Shown: positions 14,537-21,520, counted from the first letter of the stretch. The stretch: DNA of 21,520 nucleotides from Actinomycetes bacterium (GCA_023392475.1 JAEVZA010000060.1:1-21520); one strand, 5' to 3'. Translations and numbers: made by a program. Notes: a model not told the origin generated them from the letters alone.

Positions 14537-15551
14537 CTTCACGCTGTCCGACGAGCAGGAGATGCTGCGCGACACCGCGCGTGCCCTGTTCACCAAGGAG
14601 TGCCCGTCCTCGCTCGTGCGCGCCGCCTTCTACGACGTGACGGACGACGGCCCGGCGGCCGCCCGGGCCCTGTACGACACGCACCTGCGCGAGTGGGCGG
14701 CGCTCGGCGACGGTCCCCTCGTGGACCTGTGCCTGTTCCTGGAGGAGGCGGGCACCGCCGTCGCCCCTGGACCCACCTGGATCTCTGCCTCGTTCGCCCT
14801 GCCGCTCCTGCGTGCGGCCGGCCACCCCGACGCCGACGCCGTCGCCTCGGGCGAGCTCGCCGCGACGGTGGCCGTGGCCGGCGTCGACGGCCGATGGCTC
14901 CCGAACGACGAGCCCTCGAAGTGGTTCGTGCCGCACGTCGAGGGCGTCGACCGGGTCGTGGTCGTGCAGCCCGGGCCGTCGGTCCTCGTGCTCGACGCCG
15001 AGGGCCTCGAGCGCCGGCCGATCGAGGCCCTCGACCGCGCCCGCCCGATGTTCCGGATCGAGGTGCCCCGGGACGCCGGTGCGCTGCCGATCACCGAGGC
15101 GCAGCTGGACGCGGCGGTCGGCCGCGCGAGCGTCGCGCTCGCCGCCGAGCTCGTCGGCGTGGGCCGCTGGTTGCAGGAGTCCACGGTCGAGTACGTCAAG
15201 GAGCGCGTGCAGTTCGACCGTCCGGTCGGGTCCTTCCAGGGCCTCCAGTGGAAGCTCGTCGACGCAGCGCTCGTGCAGGAGCGCGCCACGGCCGCGGTGT
15301 ACTACGCGGCGATGTGCGTCGACGCCGACGACGTGGGCGCCGCTGCGGCGATCCACGTCGCGAAGGCGGCGGCGGGCACCGCGGCGCGGCGCTGGTCGCG
15401 CGACGGCCTCCAGGCGCACGGCGGCATCGGCTACACGTGGGAGCACGACCTGCACCTCCGGTTGCGCCGCGCCTACGGCGGCGACCACCTGCTGGGCGAC
15501 GCCGACTGGCACCACGACCGGCTCGCCGACCTGATGTTCGACGGGTCCTGA
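14529..15551 (+). CDS. Acyl-CoA dehydrogenase, small subunit of an alpha/beta pair (FadE-type)
   Basis: This 340-residue protein has a typical acyl-CoA dehydrogenase N-terminus (LSDEQEMLRDTARALF, 6-21) and the FAD-binding C-terminal half (QFDRPVGSFQGLQWKLVD, 228-245; QAHGGIGYTWEHDLHL, 295-310). The middle beta-domain is shortened and lacks a T/S-EP-AGS loop, as in FadE27/FadE29-like partners of heteromeric dehydrogenases. It ends soon after the position where a full enzyme would carry the EGT motif and shows none. It therefore probably contributes part of the FAD site and depends on the alpha subunit for activity. It starts with GTG 8 bp inside the alpha gene. About 50 bp separate it from the SDR gene downstream. 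Confidence 0.9.
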   Translation: MPDFTLSDEQEMLRDTARALFTKECPSSLVRAAFYDVTDDGPAAARALYDTHLREWAALGDGPLVDLCLFLEEAGTAVAPGPTWISASFALPLLRAAGHPDADAVASGELAATVAVAGVDGRWLPNDEPSKWFVPHVEGVDRVVVVQPGPSVLVLDAEGLERRPIEALDRARPMFRIEVPRDAGALPITEAQLDAAVGRASVALAAELVGVGRWLQESTVEYVKERVQFDRPVGSFQGLQWKLVDAALVQERATAAVYYAAMCVDADDVGAAAAIHVAKAAAGTAARRWSRDGLQAHGGIGYTWEHDLHLRLRRAYGGDHLLGDADWHHDRLADLMFDGS

Positions 15552-15602
15552 GCGGCACGCCGCCGGGACCGAGACCGACCCGATCCACGAGGGGGACCCA
15601 CC

Positions 15603-16523
15603 ATGACCGATGTGACGTTCGACGGACCCGGTTCCGAGGGCCGCGTCGCCGTGGTGACCGGCGCCGGCGGCGGCCTGGGTCGGTCGCACGCGCTGCTGCT
15701 CGCCGAGCGCGGCGCCCGCGTGGTCGTCAACGACCTCGGCGGCACGGCGGCGGGCCAGGGCGCCGACGCCACCGCCGCGGAGAAGGTCGCGGCCGAGATC
15801 AACGAGGCGGGCGGCATCGCCGTCGCCAACCACGACAGCGTGGCCACCCCCGAGGGCGGCCGGTCGATCGTGCAGACCGCGATCGACGCGTTCGGCTCGA
15901 TCGACATCGTCGTCAACAACGCCGGGTTCCTGCGCGACCAGTCGTTCGGCAAGATGACCGACGAGAACATCGACGACATCATCGACGTCCACCTCAAGGG
16001 CGCCTTCTACGTCAGCCGCCCGGCCTTCGCCCAGATGAAGGAGCAGGGCTACGGCCGCTTCGTGCACACCACCTCGGCCGCCGGGCTGTTCGGCAACTTC
16101 GGTCAGGCCAACTACGCCGGGGCGAAGATGGGCCTGGTCGGGCTCTCGAGCGTCATCGCGATCGAGGGCGCCAAGGCGAACATCCGCTCCAACGTCATCG
16201 CCCCGCTCGCCACCACGCGCCTCACCGAGCAGCTGATGGGGGCGGACATGGCGAGCGTGCTGGCCCCCGAGCAGGTCTCGGGCCTGGTCGCCTACCTGTG
16301 CTCGGAGGGCTGCGAGCCGACCCACGAGGTGTTCAGCGTGGGCGGCGGTCGCATCGCGCGCGTGTTCGTGGGGCTCGGCGACGGATGGGTGGCCGGCAAG
16401 GGCGTGGCGCCGTCGCCCGAGGACGTGGTCGCCCACCTCGACGAGATCCGCGCCACCGACCCGTACATCGTCCCCGGTGCGGCCACCGACGAGATGGCCG
16501 CCCTCGCCCCCCTCTTCGCCTAG
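15603..16523 (+). CDS. SDR-family 3-hydroxyacyl-CoA dehydrogenase (MFE-2-like), second copy
   Basis: This 306-residue NAD(P)-dependent dehydrogenase shows TGAGGGLG (19-26), NNAG (105-108) and the catalytic Ser158, Tyr171, Lys175 in TTSAAGLFGNFGQANYAGAK. 'VVVNDLGGT' and the FGQANY block are characteristic of the multifunctional enzyme type 2 dehydrogenase domain. It is clearly paralogous to the SDR at 8178 but differs throughout, so the two probably act on different chain lengths or cycles. A strong ribosome-binding site GAGGGGGAC precedes the ATG. It is the third gene of the alpha/beta acyl-CoA dehydrogenase operon. Its TAG stop shares the tetranucleotide CTAG (16520-16523) with the TAG stop of the convergent lyase gene, leaving no room for a terminator between them. 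Confidence 0.9.
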   Translation: MTDVTFDGPGSEGRVAVVTGAGGGLGRSHALLLAERGARVVVNDLGGTAAGQGADATAAEKVAAEINEAGGIAVANHDSVATPEGGRSIVQTAIDAFGSIDIVVNNAGFLRDQSFGKMTDENIDDIIDVHLKGAFYVSRPAFAQMKEQGYGRFVHTTSAAGLFGNFGQANYAGAKMGLVGLSSVIAIEGAKANIRSNVIAPLATTRLTEQLMGADMASVLAPEQVSGLVAYLCSEGCEPTHEVFSVGGGRIARVFVGLGDGWVAGKGVAPSPEDVVAHLDEIRATDPYIVPGAATDEMAALAPLFA

Positions 16524-17716
16524 CGCGGGGCCGCTGACCCACCGTCGCCGGCGGGTTCGGTCCCGTCGAGCGACGCGCCCATGCGGCCGACGATCCGACG
16601 GAGCAGGTCCGGTGAGGTCGCCACGTTGAGCCGCACGTGCTGCTCGGCACCGGCACCGAACGGGGGCCCGTCGCTGACGGCCACGCCGCCGCGGTGCAGG
16701 AAGTGCGCGGCCGGGTCGGGGAGCCCGAGCGCCGCGCAGTCGAGCCACGCCAGGTAGGTGGCCTCGGGCGGGCGGAAGCGCACCCCCGGCAGCTCGTCCC
16801 GGAGGAGCTCGTCGAGCAGCCGGTGGTTCGCGTCGAGGCGGTGCACGAGCTCCCGCCGCCACGCGTCGCCGTCGCGGTAGGCCGCGACCGTCGCCGCGAT
16901 CCCGAGCGGGGTGGGTCCCGGCACGGCGAAGACCGGCAGCCGCCGCCAGCGGGTGGCGTCGTCGTGGTTGGTCGTGACCACCTGCGCGCACTTGAGCCCG
17001 GCGAGGTTGAACGCCTTCGACGCGGAGGTCACGGTCGTCGCGTGGCCGGCCGCCGCGGGGCACGACGCCGCGTACGGCGCGTGGCGCGCCCCACCGAGCA
17101 CGAGCGGGGCGTGCACCTCGTCGGCCAGGACGCGGGCGCCGCGGCGCTCCACGACCTCGGCGAGCGCCACCAGCTCGTCGGCGTCGAAGGCACGGCCCGT
17201 CGGGTTGTGCGGGTTGCAGAGCAGCACGCCCCGCGCGCCGGCGGCGAGGGCGGCGTCGACGCCGTCGAGGTCGAGCACCGACCGGCCGCCGTCGTCGGCG
17301 AGCGGCACCGGGACGACCGTGCGGCCGCTCAGCTCGACGACCTCGAACAGCGGCGGGTAGGCGGGCGTCGGGAGCACCACCCCGCACCCAGGCGGCAGGT
17401 CGACGTCGAGCGCCGCGCCGACGCCGGCGAGCACGTCGGCGACCGGGAACACCCGGGTCGGCGGCACCTCCCAGCCGTGGAGGTCCGCGAGCACCTGCGA
17501 GGTGGCCGTGGTCAGCTCCGAGAGGTCACCCGGGACGTAGCCGAGGTCGTCGCGGTCGACCGCCTCGTGCAGCGCGGCCCGGACGACGGGGGCGACGTCG
17601 AAGTCCATCTCGGCGACCCACGCGGCCAGCACGTCGGGGCCGTAGAGCGACCACTTCACCGTCCGGCGGCGGCGGAGGCGATCGAGGTCGACGGCGAACG
17701 GATCGGTGTCGGCCAT
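16520..17716 (-). CDS. MalY/PatB-like PLP-dependent cystathionine beta-lyase (C-S lyase)
   Basis: This 398-residue fold-type I PLP enzyme begins with the subfamily-typical segment 'TVKWSLYG..VLAAWVAEMDF' (19-39), followed by YVPGDLSELTTA, CNPHNPTGR (167-175), ADEVHAPLVLGG (198-209), and the PLP lysine Lys234 in SASKAFNLAGLKCA. This order marks the MalY/PatB group, which splits cystathionine or other cysteine S-conjugates to pyruvate, ammonia and a thiol. The ATG at 17716 is preceded by GAGGAT. It lies on the opposite strand from the lipid operons, is divergent from the MaoC operon (box 4 in between) and shares the CTAG stop overlap with the SDR. A functional link to lipid catabolism is not evident. 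The C-terminus after the conserved domain is a short Gly/Ala-rich tail. Confidence 0.87.
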   Translation of the reverse strand: MADTDPFAVDLDRLRRRRTVKWSLYGPDVLAAWVAEMDFDVAPVVRAALHEAVDRDDLGYVPGDLSELTTATSQVLADLHGWEVPPTRVFPVADVLAGVGAALDVDLPPGCGVVLPTPAYPPLFEVVELSGRTVVPVPLADDGGRSVLDLDGVDAALAAGARGVLLCNPHNPTGRAFDADELVALAEVVERRGARVLADEVHAPLVLGGARHAPYAASCPAAAGHATTVTSASKAFNLAGLKCAQVVTTNHDDATRWRRLPVFAVPGPTPLGIAATVAAYRDGDAWRRELVHRLDANHRLLDELLRDELPGVRFRPPEATYLAWLDCAALGLPDPAAHFLHRGGVAVSDGPPFGAGAEQHVRLNVATSPDLLRRIVGRMGASLDGTEPAGDGGSAAPR

Positions 17717-17804
17717 CGGGACATCCTCGCGGTCCCGGCTCCCGGGTGCGTGACCGACCGGGCCCGCGGCCCCGGGACCGACCCGGCGCCGTCGGCCCGT
17801 GTAC

Positions 17805-17820
17805 CTGACGTCCGTGTCAG
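17805..17820 (+). promoter_or_regulatory. CTGACG operator box 4 with -10 TACAGT
   Basis: CTGACGTCCGTGTCAG is identical to box 2. It sits inside a longer imperfect palindrome beginning and ending with GTAC (17801-17824). Exactly 1 nt downstream is TACAGT (17822-17827), the best -10 hexamer of the four boxes. That predicts transcription starting near 17834 and a leader of about 25 nt containing AGGGGG before the ATG at 17859. Confidence 0.75.
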
Positions 17821-17858
17821 GTACAGTTCCGGGCGTCACGAACCAGGGGGACCCATCC

Positions 17859-18281
17859 ATGGCCGAGCAGGCACTCAAGTTCGACGACGTGCAGGAGGGC
17901 GACGAGGCCCCCGCGGTCAGCCACACCCTGACCCGCGGCGACCTCGTGATGTACGCCGGCGCCTCCGGCGACTTCAACCCGATGCACACCGACGAGGTGA
18001 CCGCGCAGGCCGCCGGGCTCCCCAGCGTGTTCGGCCACGGCATGTTCACCGCCGGCATCCTCGCCAAGGCGCTCACCGACTACGTGGGCGTCGGCAACCT
18101 CAAGAGCTACAAGGTCCGGTTCACCAAGCAGACCTGGCCCGACGAGGTCCTCACCACCAAGGTCGTGGTCACCGGGAAGCGCAGCGAGGGCGGCCAGCAG
18201 CTGATCGACCTCGAGTGCGAGGTCGCCAACGGCGACGGCGAGGTGAAGGTCGCCGGGTCGGCCGTCGCCGTCGCCGCCTGA
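17859..18281 (+). CDS. MaoC-family (R)-specific enoyl-CoA hydratase, catalytic subunit
   Basis: This 140-residue hot-dog protein carries the hydratase motif YAGASGDFNPMH (32-43), with Asp38 and His43 as the catalytic pair, and the following GLPSVFGHGMFTAG block (53-66) that lines the active site. It should hydrate a trans-2-enoyl-CoA to the (R)-3-hydroxyacyl-CoA, the stereochemistry used by MFE-2-type SDRs such as those at 8178 and 15603. At this length it normally pairs with a non-catalytic hot-dog subunit; the best candidate in the window is the protein at 7646-8092, which is about 10 kb away rather than adjacent. The ATG at 17859 follows AGGGGG (17845-17850). It is the first gene of an operon with an aldehyde dehydrogenase and a DUF1214 protein, under operator box 4. 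Confidence 0.9.
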   Translation: MAEQALKFDDVQEGDEAPAVSHTLTRGDLVMYAGASGDFNPMHTDEVTAQAAGLPSVFGHGMFTAGILAKALTDYVGVGNLKSYKVRFTKQTWPDEVLTTKVVVTGKRSEGGQQLIDLECEVANGDGEVKVAGSAVAVAA

Positions 18282-18309
18282 CGGCGCCGGCGATCGGCGC
18301 GGTCGCATC

Positions 18310-19818
18310 GTGACCCTCACCGTCCTGCCCCACCGGGACCGACTCGGCGTCGGGACCACCCGGCTGCTGATCGACGGCGCGTGGTGCGACGCGGCGTCGG
18401 GCGAGACCGTCCCGCACGTCCACCCCGCGACCAACGAGGAGCTCGCGCAGGTCGCGGTCGCCACCGCGGAGGACGTCTCGCGCGCCGTGGGCGCGGCGCG
18501 CCGTGCCTTCGACGACGGCGCCTGGACCTCGATGGTGGCGCGGGAGCGCATGCGCCTCATGCGTCGCGTCGCCGCGCTGATCGAAGCGCACGCCGAGGAG
18601 CTGACCGACCTCCAGGTCCTGGACAACGGCCTGCCCCGCAGCTTCGGGAGCATCTACCAGCTGTCGGTGGACATGGTGGTCGACATCTTCGAGCACCACG
18701 CCGGGTGGATCGACCGCATCGCGGGCCAGACGCTTCCCGACCACACCGGCGAGGCGTGGTTCCCGCTCACGGTCCGCGAACCGGTCGGCGTGGTGGCGGC
18801 GATCCTCCCGTGGAACGCGCCGCTCATGCTGTTCGCGCAGAAGGTCGCCCCGGCCCTCGCGGCGGGCTGCACCGTCGTGCTGAAGCCGTCGGAGTACGCG
18901 TCGCTCGTGACCGTGCGGCTGACCGAGCTGCTCGTCGAGGCCGGCGTGCCCGACGGCGTCGTCAACCTCGTGACCGGGCCGCCCGACCCCACGGGCGAGG
19001 CGCTCATCACCGATCCGCGGGTGGACAAGATCAGCTTCACCGGCTCCCGCGCCGTCGGCACCCGGATGCTCCACGCGTCGGCCGAGCGGATCGGCCGCAC
19101 CAGCCTCGAGCTCGGCGGCAAGAGCCCGAACATCGTGTTCGCCGACGCGGACGTCGACGCGGTCGCGTCGGTGGCCATGGGCATGGTGTCCATGGGGCTG
19201 TCGGGTCAGGGGTGCGTGTGCCACACGCGCGTCCTCGTCGAGGAGAGCATCCACGACGAGCTCGTCGAGAAGGCGGCGGCGATGGCCGCGATGTCCACGT
19301 ACGGCGACCCGTTCGACGACGGCGTCACGTCCGCCGCGCTGATCAACGCGCGGCAGCTCGCGAAGGTGGAGGGGCTGATCGCCTCGGCGCTCGAGCAGGG
19401 CGCGACCGCCGTCGTGGGCGGTGATCGGCCCGGCGGTGACCTCGCGGCCGGCAACTTCGTGAACCCCACGCTGTTCGCCGGCGTCACGAACGACATGCGC
19501 ATCGCCCGCGAGGAGGTGTTCGGCCCCGTGCTCGCGGTGATCCCGTTCCGGGACGAGGCCGAGGCGATCCGCCTGGCGAACGACACCGAGTACGGCCTGG
19601 GCGCCTCCGTCCACACCAAGGACGTGCGGCGCGCCTTCCGCGTCGCGAAGGCGGTGCGGGCCGGCACCTTCGGCGTGAACGGCTACACGGTGATGCCGAA
19701 CGTGCCCTTCGGCGGCTACAAGGCGTCGGGGCTCGGTCGCGAGGGCGGTCACGAGGGCATCGACGCGTTCCTCGAGACCAAGACCATCATGGTCAACCTC
19801 AACGAGCAGCCCTTCTGA
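18310..19818 (+). CDS. NAD(P)-dependent aldehyde dehydrogenase
   Basis: This 502-residue aldehyde dehydrogenase has all catalytic landmarks: Asn169 in PWNAP, ISFTGSRAVG (241-250) in the cofactor region, general base Glu267 in LELGGKSPNIV, nucleophile Cys302 in GQGCVC, and EEVFGPVL in the C-terminal part. It should oxidise an aldehyde to the carboxylate; the natural substrate is unknown. In this context it might remove an aldehyde released by a retro-aldol step or feed the acid to the acyl-CoA ligase, both inference. It starts with GTG 28 bp after the MaoC stop with no obvious ribosome-binding site, so a start slightly further in is possible, though the sequence from residue 18 (RLLIDGAW) is already conserved family sequence. 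Part of the box 4 operon. Confidence 0.93.
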   Translation: MTLTVLPHRDRLGVGTTRLLIDGAWCDAASGETVPHVHPATNEELAQVAVATAEDVSRAVGAARRAFDDGAWTSMVARERMRLMRRVAALIEAHAEELTDLQVLDNGLPRSFGSIYQLSVDMVVDIFEHHAGWIDRIAGQTLPDHTGEAWFPLTVREPVGVVAAILPWNAPLMLFAQKVAPALAAGCTVVLKPSEYASLVTVRLTELLVEAGVPDGVVNLVTGPPDPTGEALITDPRVDKISFTGSRAVGTRMLHASAERIGRTSLELGGKSPNIVFADADVDAVASVAMGMVSMGLSGQGCVCHTRVLVEESIHDELVEKAAAMAAMSTYGDPFDDGVTSAALINARQLAKVEGLIASALEQGATAVVGGDRPGGDLAAGNFVNPTLFAGVTNDMRIAREEVFGPVLAVIPFRDEAEAIRLANDTEYGLGASVHTKDVRRAFRVAKAVRAGTFGVNGYTVMPNVPFGGYKASGLGREGGHEGIDAFLETKTIMVNLNEQPF

Positions 19819-19832
19819 GGGAGGTGGCCGAC

Positions 19833-20960
19833 GTGCCCGATGCCGTCGAGGCCACGGACGCCGAGCGGCTGGCCGCCGCGTTCGACGGGTGGCTGGACGC
19901 CCAGCGCGCGGCGCTCGACTGGATGCTGGGAGCGTCGGTCCCGCACACCCCGCAGGACCTGGCCGAGGGCTACCGCTGGGTCACGAGGCTCGCCTCGCTC
20001 GCCCAGGAGTGGTTCGTCGAGAAGAACGACGCGCTGCACCCCGAGCTGTTCGTCTCGCAGACGCCGTTCCGGAAGCTGATGGTCGACAACCCCGACGTCA
20101 CGTACTGGTTCTGCGCGCTCGACGCCTCGCGCACCTACCGGCTGACCGGCCGCCGGGGCGAGGCGCCCTACGTCGGACTGACGTTCGGCACGCCCGTGGG
20201 CAAGGGGCCGATGGGTGGGCGGACGGGCACGCTGACGCAGGTGCACCTCGACTCGTTCGAGCTCGGGCCCGACGGCGAGGTGGACCTGTGGCTCGGTCCC
20301 GAGCGGCCCGAGGGCGTCACCAACTTCGTCGAGCTCCACCCCGAGTGCGGGCAGGTCGCGGTGCGCGAGACGTTCCACGACAAGTCCACCCAGCGACCGT
20401 CGCAGCTCCGGATCGAGCTCGTCGGCGACGTCGCGCTCCCTCGCTGCACCGCCGAGGACCTCGTACCGCAGCTCGAGTTCGCGTCGCTGTTCCTCGCGTT
20501 CGTCGGCCACGCCTGCACGGAGATCTGGACCGGGGCGGCGGCCAACCTCAACCACTTCGGCGGCACGAGCGGCGCGGCCCACGTCGAGTCGCAGGAGTCG
20601 GAGCTCAACTCCCACTCCGACGCGGACATGACCTACCACGGCGGCCTCTTCCGCCTCGGCGAGGGCGAGGCGCTCGAGGTGACCGTCGCGCCGCCCGACG
20701 GCGACGCGTTCACCTACTGGGGCCTGACGGTCACCAACCCGTGGATGGAGTCGTACGACTTCCGCTACGCCACGACCAACCTCAACGACCGGACGGCGGC
20801 CCGCAACGACGACGGCACCTGGACCCTCGTGATCGCCCCCGAGGACCCGGGGCGCCCGAACTGGATCGACACCGGCGGCCGCCGCGAGGGCTACATGCTC
20901 GTCCGCTGGGTGCTGGCCGACCACCCGCCGCACCCCACCACTCGCCTCGTCCCCCGCTGA
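19833..20960 (+). CDS. DUF1214-domain protein of unknown function (375 aa)
   Basis: This soluble protein of 375 residues has no signal peptide. Its C-terminal part, with YWGLTVTNPWMESYDF, then DGTWTLVIAPEDPG and NWIDTGGRREGYMLVRWVL, fits the DUF1214 domain, often found with DUF1254 in uncharacterised proteins; the N-terminal part (a helical stretch and an FRKLMVDNPDVTYW segment) matches nothing I can name. No catalytic residues can be assigned. The GTG at 19833 is preferred to the one at 19824 because GGGAGG (19819-19824) lies 8 bp upstream of it and would overlap the earlier start. The gene follows the aldehyde dehydrogenase by 14 bp and closes the box 4 operon, which suggests a role in handling the same substrate. 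DUF1214 proteins of this kind are frequent next to fatty-acid and steroid catabolic genes in actinomycetes, from memory. Confidence 0.7.
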   Translation: MPDAVEATDAERLAAAFDGWLDAQRAALDWMLGASVPHTPQDLAEGYRWVTRLASLAQEWFVEKNDALHPELFVSQTPFRKLMVDNPDVTYWFCALDASRTYRLTGRRGEAPYVGLTFGTPVGKGPMGGRTGTLTQVHLDSFELGPDGEVDLWLGPERPEGVTNFVELHPECGQVAVRETFHDKSTQRPSQLRIELVGDVALPRCTAEDLVPQLEFASLFLAFVGHACTEIWTGAAANLNHFGGTSGAAHVESQESELNSHSDADMTYHGGLFRLGEGEALEVTVAPPDGDAFTYWGLTVTNPWMESYDFRYATTNLNDRTAARNDDGTWTLVIAPEDPGRPNWIDTGGRREGYMLVRWVLADHPPHPTTRLVPR

Positions 20961-21014
20961 CCCGCCCGCCGCCCGGCCCGCACCGCCGCGCGGCGCCCAT
21001 GGGTTCTCGGGGCC

Positions 21015-21221
21015 GCCCCCGAGGTCCGCGTTCGGCCGATCTCGGGGGCCGGGGGACGGTGAGCGGCCGTACGCCCCCGAGATCGCCGGATCGGCCAACT
21101 CGGGGGCCGGCGGACGGTGAGCGGCCGTACGCCCCCGAGATCGCCGGATCGGCCATCTCGGGGGCCGGGGGACGGTGAGCGGCCGTACGCCCCCGAGATC
21201 GCCGGATCGGCCAACTCGGGG
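21015..21221. repeat. Palindromic tandem repeat array, 58-bp period (about 3.5 units)
   Basis: The 20961-21403 gap holds no convincing gene. Its centre is a tandem array with starts of the common unit (GAGCGGCCGTACGCCCCCGA...) at 21061, 21119 and 21177, exactly 58 bp apart, plus a diverged partial unit before them. Each unit contains a 35-bp inverted element with arms GCCCCCGAG and CTCGGGGGC: 21015-21049, 21073-21107, 21131-21165, and a variant from 21189. The copy at 21131 is the best hairpin: an 11-bp outer stem plus an inner GCCG/CGGC stem with a GAT loop. Because arms are also complementary between neighbouring units, alternative pairings are possible. The period is not a multiple of 3, so it is not coding. 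Confidence 0.85.
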
Positions 21222-21238
21222 AGCGCCCCGAGTTGGCC
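21209..21238. other. Perfect 13-bp-stem hairpin at the end of the repeat array
   Basis: GGCCAACTCGGGG (21209-21221), loop AGCG, and CCCCGAGTTGGCC (21226-21238) form a perfect hairpin. The left arm is the tail of a repeat unit; the right arm is its exact inverse, so the array ends by folding back on itself. It could terminate transcription from the DUF1214 operon or shield its 3' end, but no T-run follows, so a standard intrinsic terminator is not supported. Confidence 0.7.
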
Positions 21239-21403
21239 CGGGGGCCGCCGGGGCCGACGGGTGGCGCTCGGACGGCGCCGGTAGCGTGCCGCGCAGGGGT
21301 CGTGACGGCCCGCCGCGGCAGGGCTGAGCCGTGGCACAGACCCTCAGCGTGCGCACAGGGGCCGCTTACCTGATCCTCACCATCTCGGAGTGGACTGGCG
21401 CCC

Positions 21404-21520
21404 ATGGCATACGGCGATCCCCCCACCGCGACCAACCCCGTCGTCGGACCCCCGCTCGCACCCCCGACGACCCCGCCGGGCTACCCCACCACCCCGCCCG
21501 CGTGGCAGGGCGGTCCGGGC
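21404..21520 (+). CDS. N-terminus of a proline-rich protein, partial (right edge)
   Basis: The frame opens with ATG at 21404 and is still open at the window end (39 residues). The sequence is rich in Pro, Thr and Gly (PPLAPPTTPPGYPTTPP), the sort of disordered cytoplasmic leader that often precedes transmembrane or kinase-associated domains in actinobacterial proteins. GGAGTGGA lies about 10 bp upstream as a possible ribosome-binding site. No domain is visible, so no function is proposed. A TAGCGT hexamer at about 21282-21287 is a weak -10 candidate. Confidence 0.5.
   Translation, partial: MAYGDPPTATNPVVGPPLAPPTTPPGYPTTPPAWQGGPG

Noticed and set aside
15552..15602. GCGGCACGCCGC hairpin as terminator between the dehydrogenase beta and SDR genes
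   Set aside because: Five-bp stem with a 2-nt loop and no T-run; the genes are co-directional with short spacing and probably co-transcribed.
15590..15605. GAGGGGGAC repeated upstream of three genes (8092 minus, 15603, 17859) as an operator
   Set aside because: It sits at ribosome-binding-site distance from each ATG, so it is explained as a strong Shine-Dalgarno sequence.
14394..17387. 997-codon minus-strand open frame across the dehydrogenase beta, SDR and lyase genes
   Set aside because: It runs antisense or out of frame to three well-supported enzymes and has low-complexity Arg/Gly composition.
21033..21222. CRISPR array
   Set aside because: The 58-bp periodic units are repeated over their full length with no unique spacers, and there are no cas genes.
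20782..21435. Minus-strand open frames across the repeat array
   Set aside because: The repeat period is not a multiple of 3, and the frames read low-complexity translations of the repeat; one also runs antisense to the DUF1214 gene.

Overview
The window is very GC-rich DNA (about 70-75% by eye) from a high-GC Gram-positive bacterium, almost certainly an actinomycete-type genome. The mix of mycobacterial-style acyl-CoA dehydrogenase pairs, MFE-2-type SDRs, MaoC proteins, a DUF35/thiolase-like pair and PPC-like repeat lipoproteins would fit Acidimicrobiia, but that placement is inference. I see no tRNA, rRNA, CRISPR array, insertion sequence or phage gene. GTG starts are common and genes are tightly packed; three convergent gene pairs overlap or nearly touch at their stop codons.

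Layout. 1-1971 (-): N-terminal part of a large LuxR/MalT-type AAA+ regulator running off the left edge. 2081-2377 (+): small hypothetical protein. 2365-4984 (-): operon of an acyl-CoA dehydrogenase followed by an AMP-forming acyl-CoA ligase. 5050-7555 (-): two tandem paralogous lipoproteins made of beta-sandwich-like repeats, each preceded by the same GTGGGGA/TCCCCAC palindrome. 7646-8092 (-): MaoC-type N-terminal hot-dog protein, divergent from an operon at 8178-11197 (+) of SDR dehydrogenase, cysteine-less CMD-like protein, DUF35 zinc-ribbon/OB protein and thiolase-like protein. 11201-12406 (-): class I aminotransferase. 12529-13335 (+): XRE/MmyB-like regulator. 13367-16523 (+): acyl-CoA dehydrogenase alpha and beta subunits plus a second SDR. 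16520-17716 (-): MalY/PatB-like C-S lyase. 17859-20960 (+): MaoC hydratase, aldehyde dehydrogenase, DUF1214 protein. 20961-21403: noncoding, with a 58-bp-period palindromic repeat array and a perfect 13-bp-stem hairpin. 21404-21520 (+): start of a proline-rich protein cut by the right edge.

How it fits together. The core is a coenzyme A-based catabolic set: ligase, alpha/beta and single acyl-CoA dehydrogenases, two MaoC-type proteins, two SDR 3-hydroxyacyl-CoA dehydrogenases, and a DUF35 plus thiolase-like pair that resembles the ChsH2-Ltp2 retro-aldolase of steroid side-chain degradation more than a true thiolase, because its nucleophilic cysteine is missing. Four copies of one 16-bp operator, CTGACGYCCGYGTCAG in gene orientation, stand in front of the four transcription units carrying these genes. 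Three of them lie exactly 1 nt upstream of a -10-like hexamer. The parts therefore look like one regulon whose repressor, probably TetR-type, is not in the window. The substrate cannot be read from sequence; a sterol-, terpenoid- or branched-acid-like side chain is the best guess.
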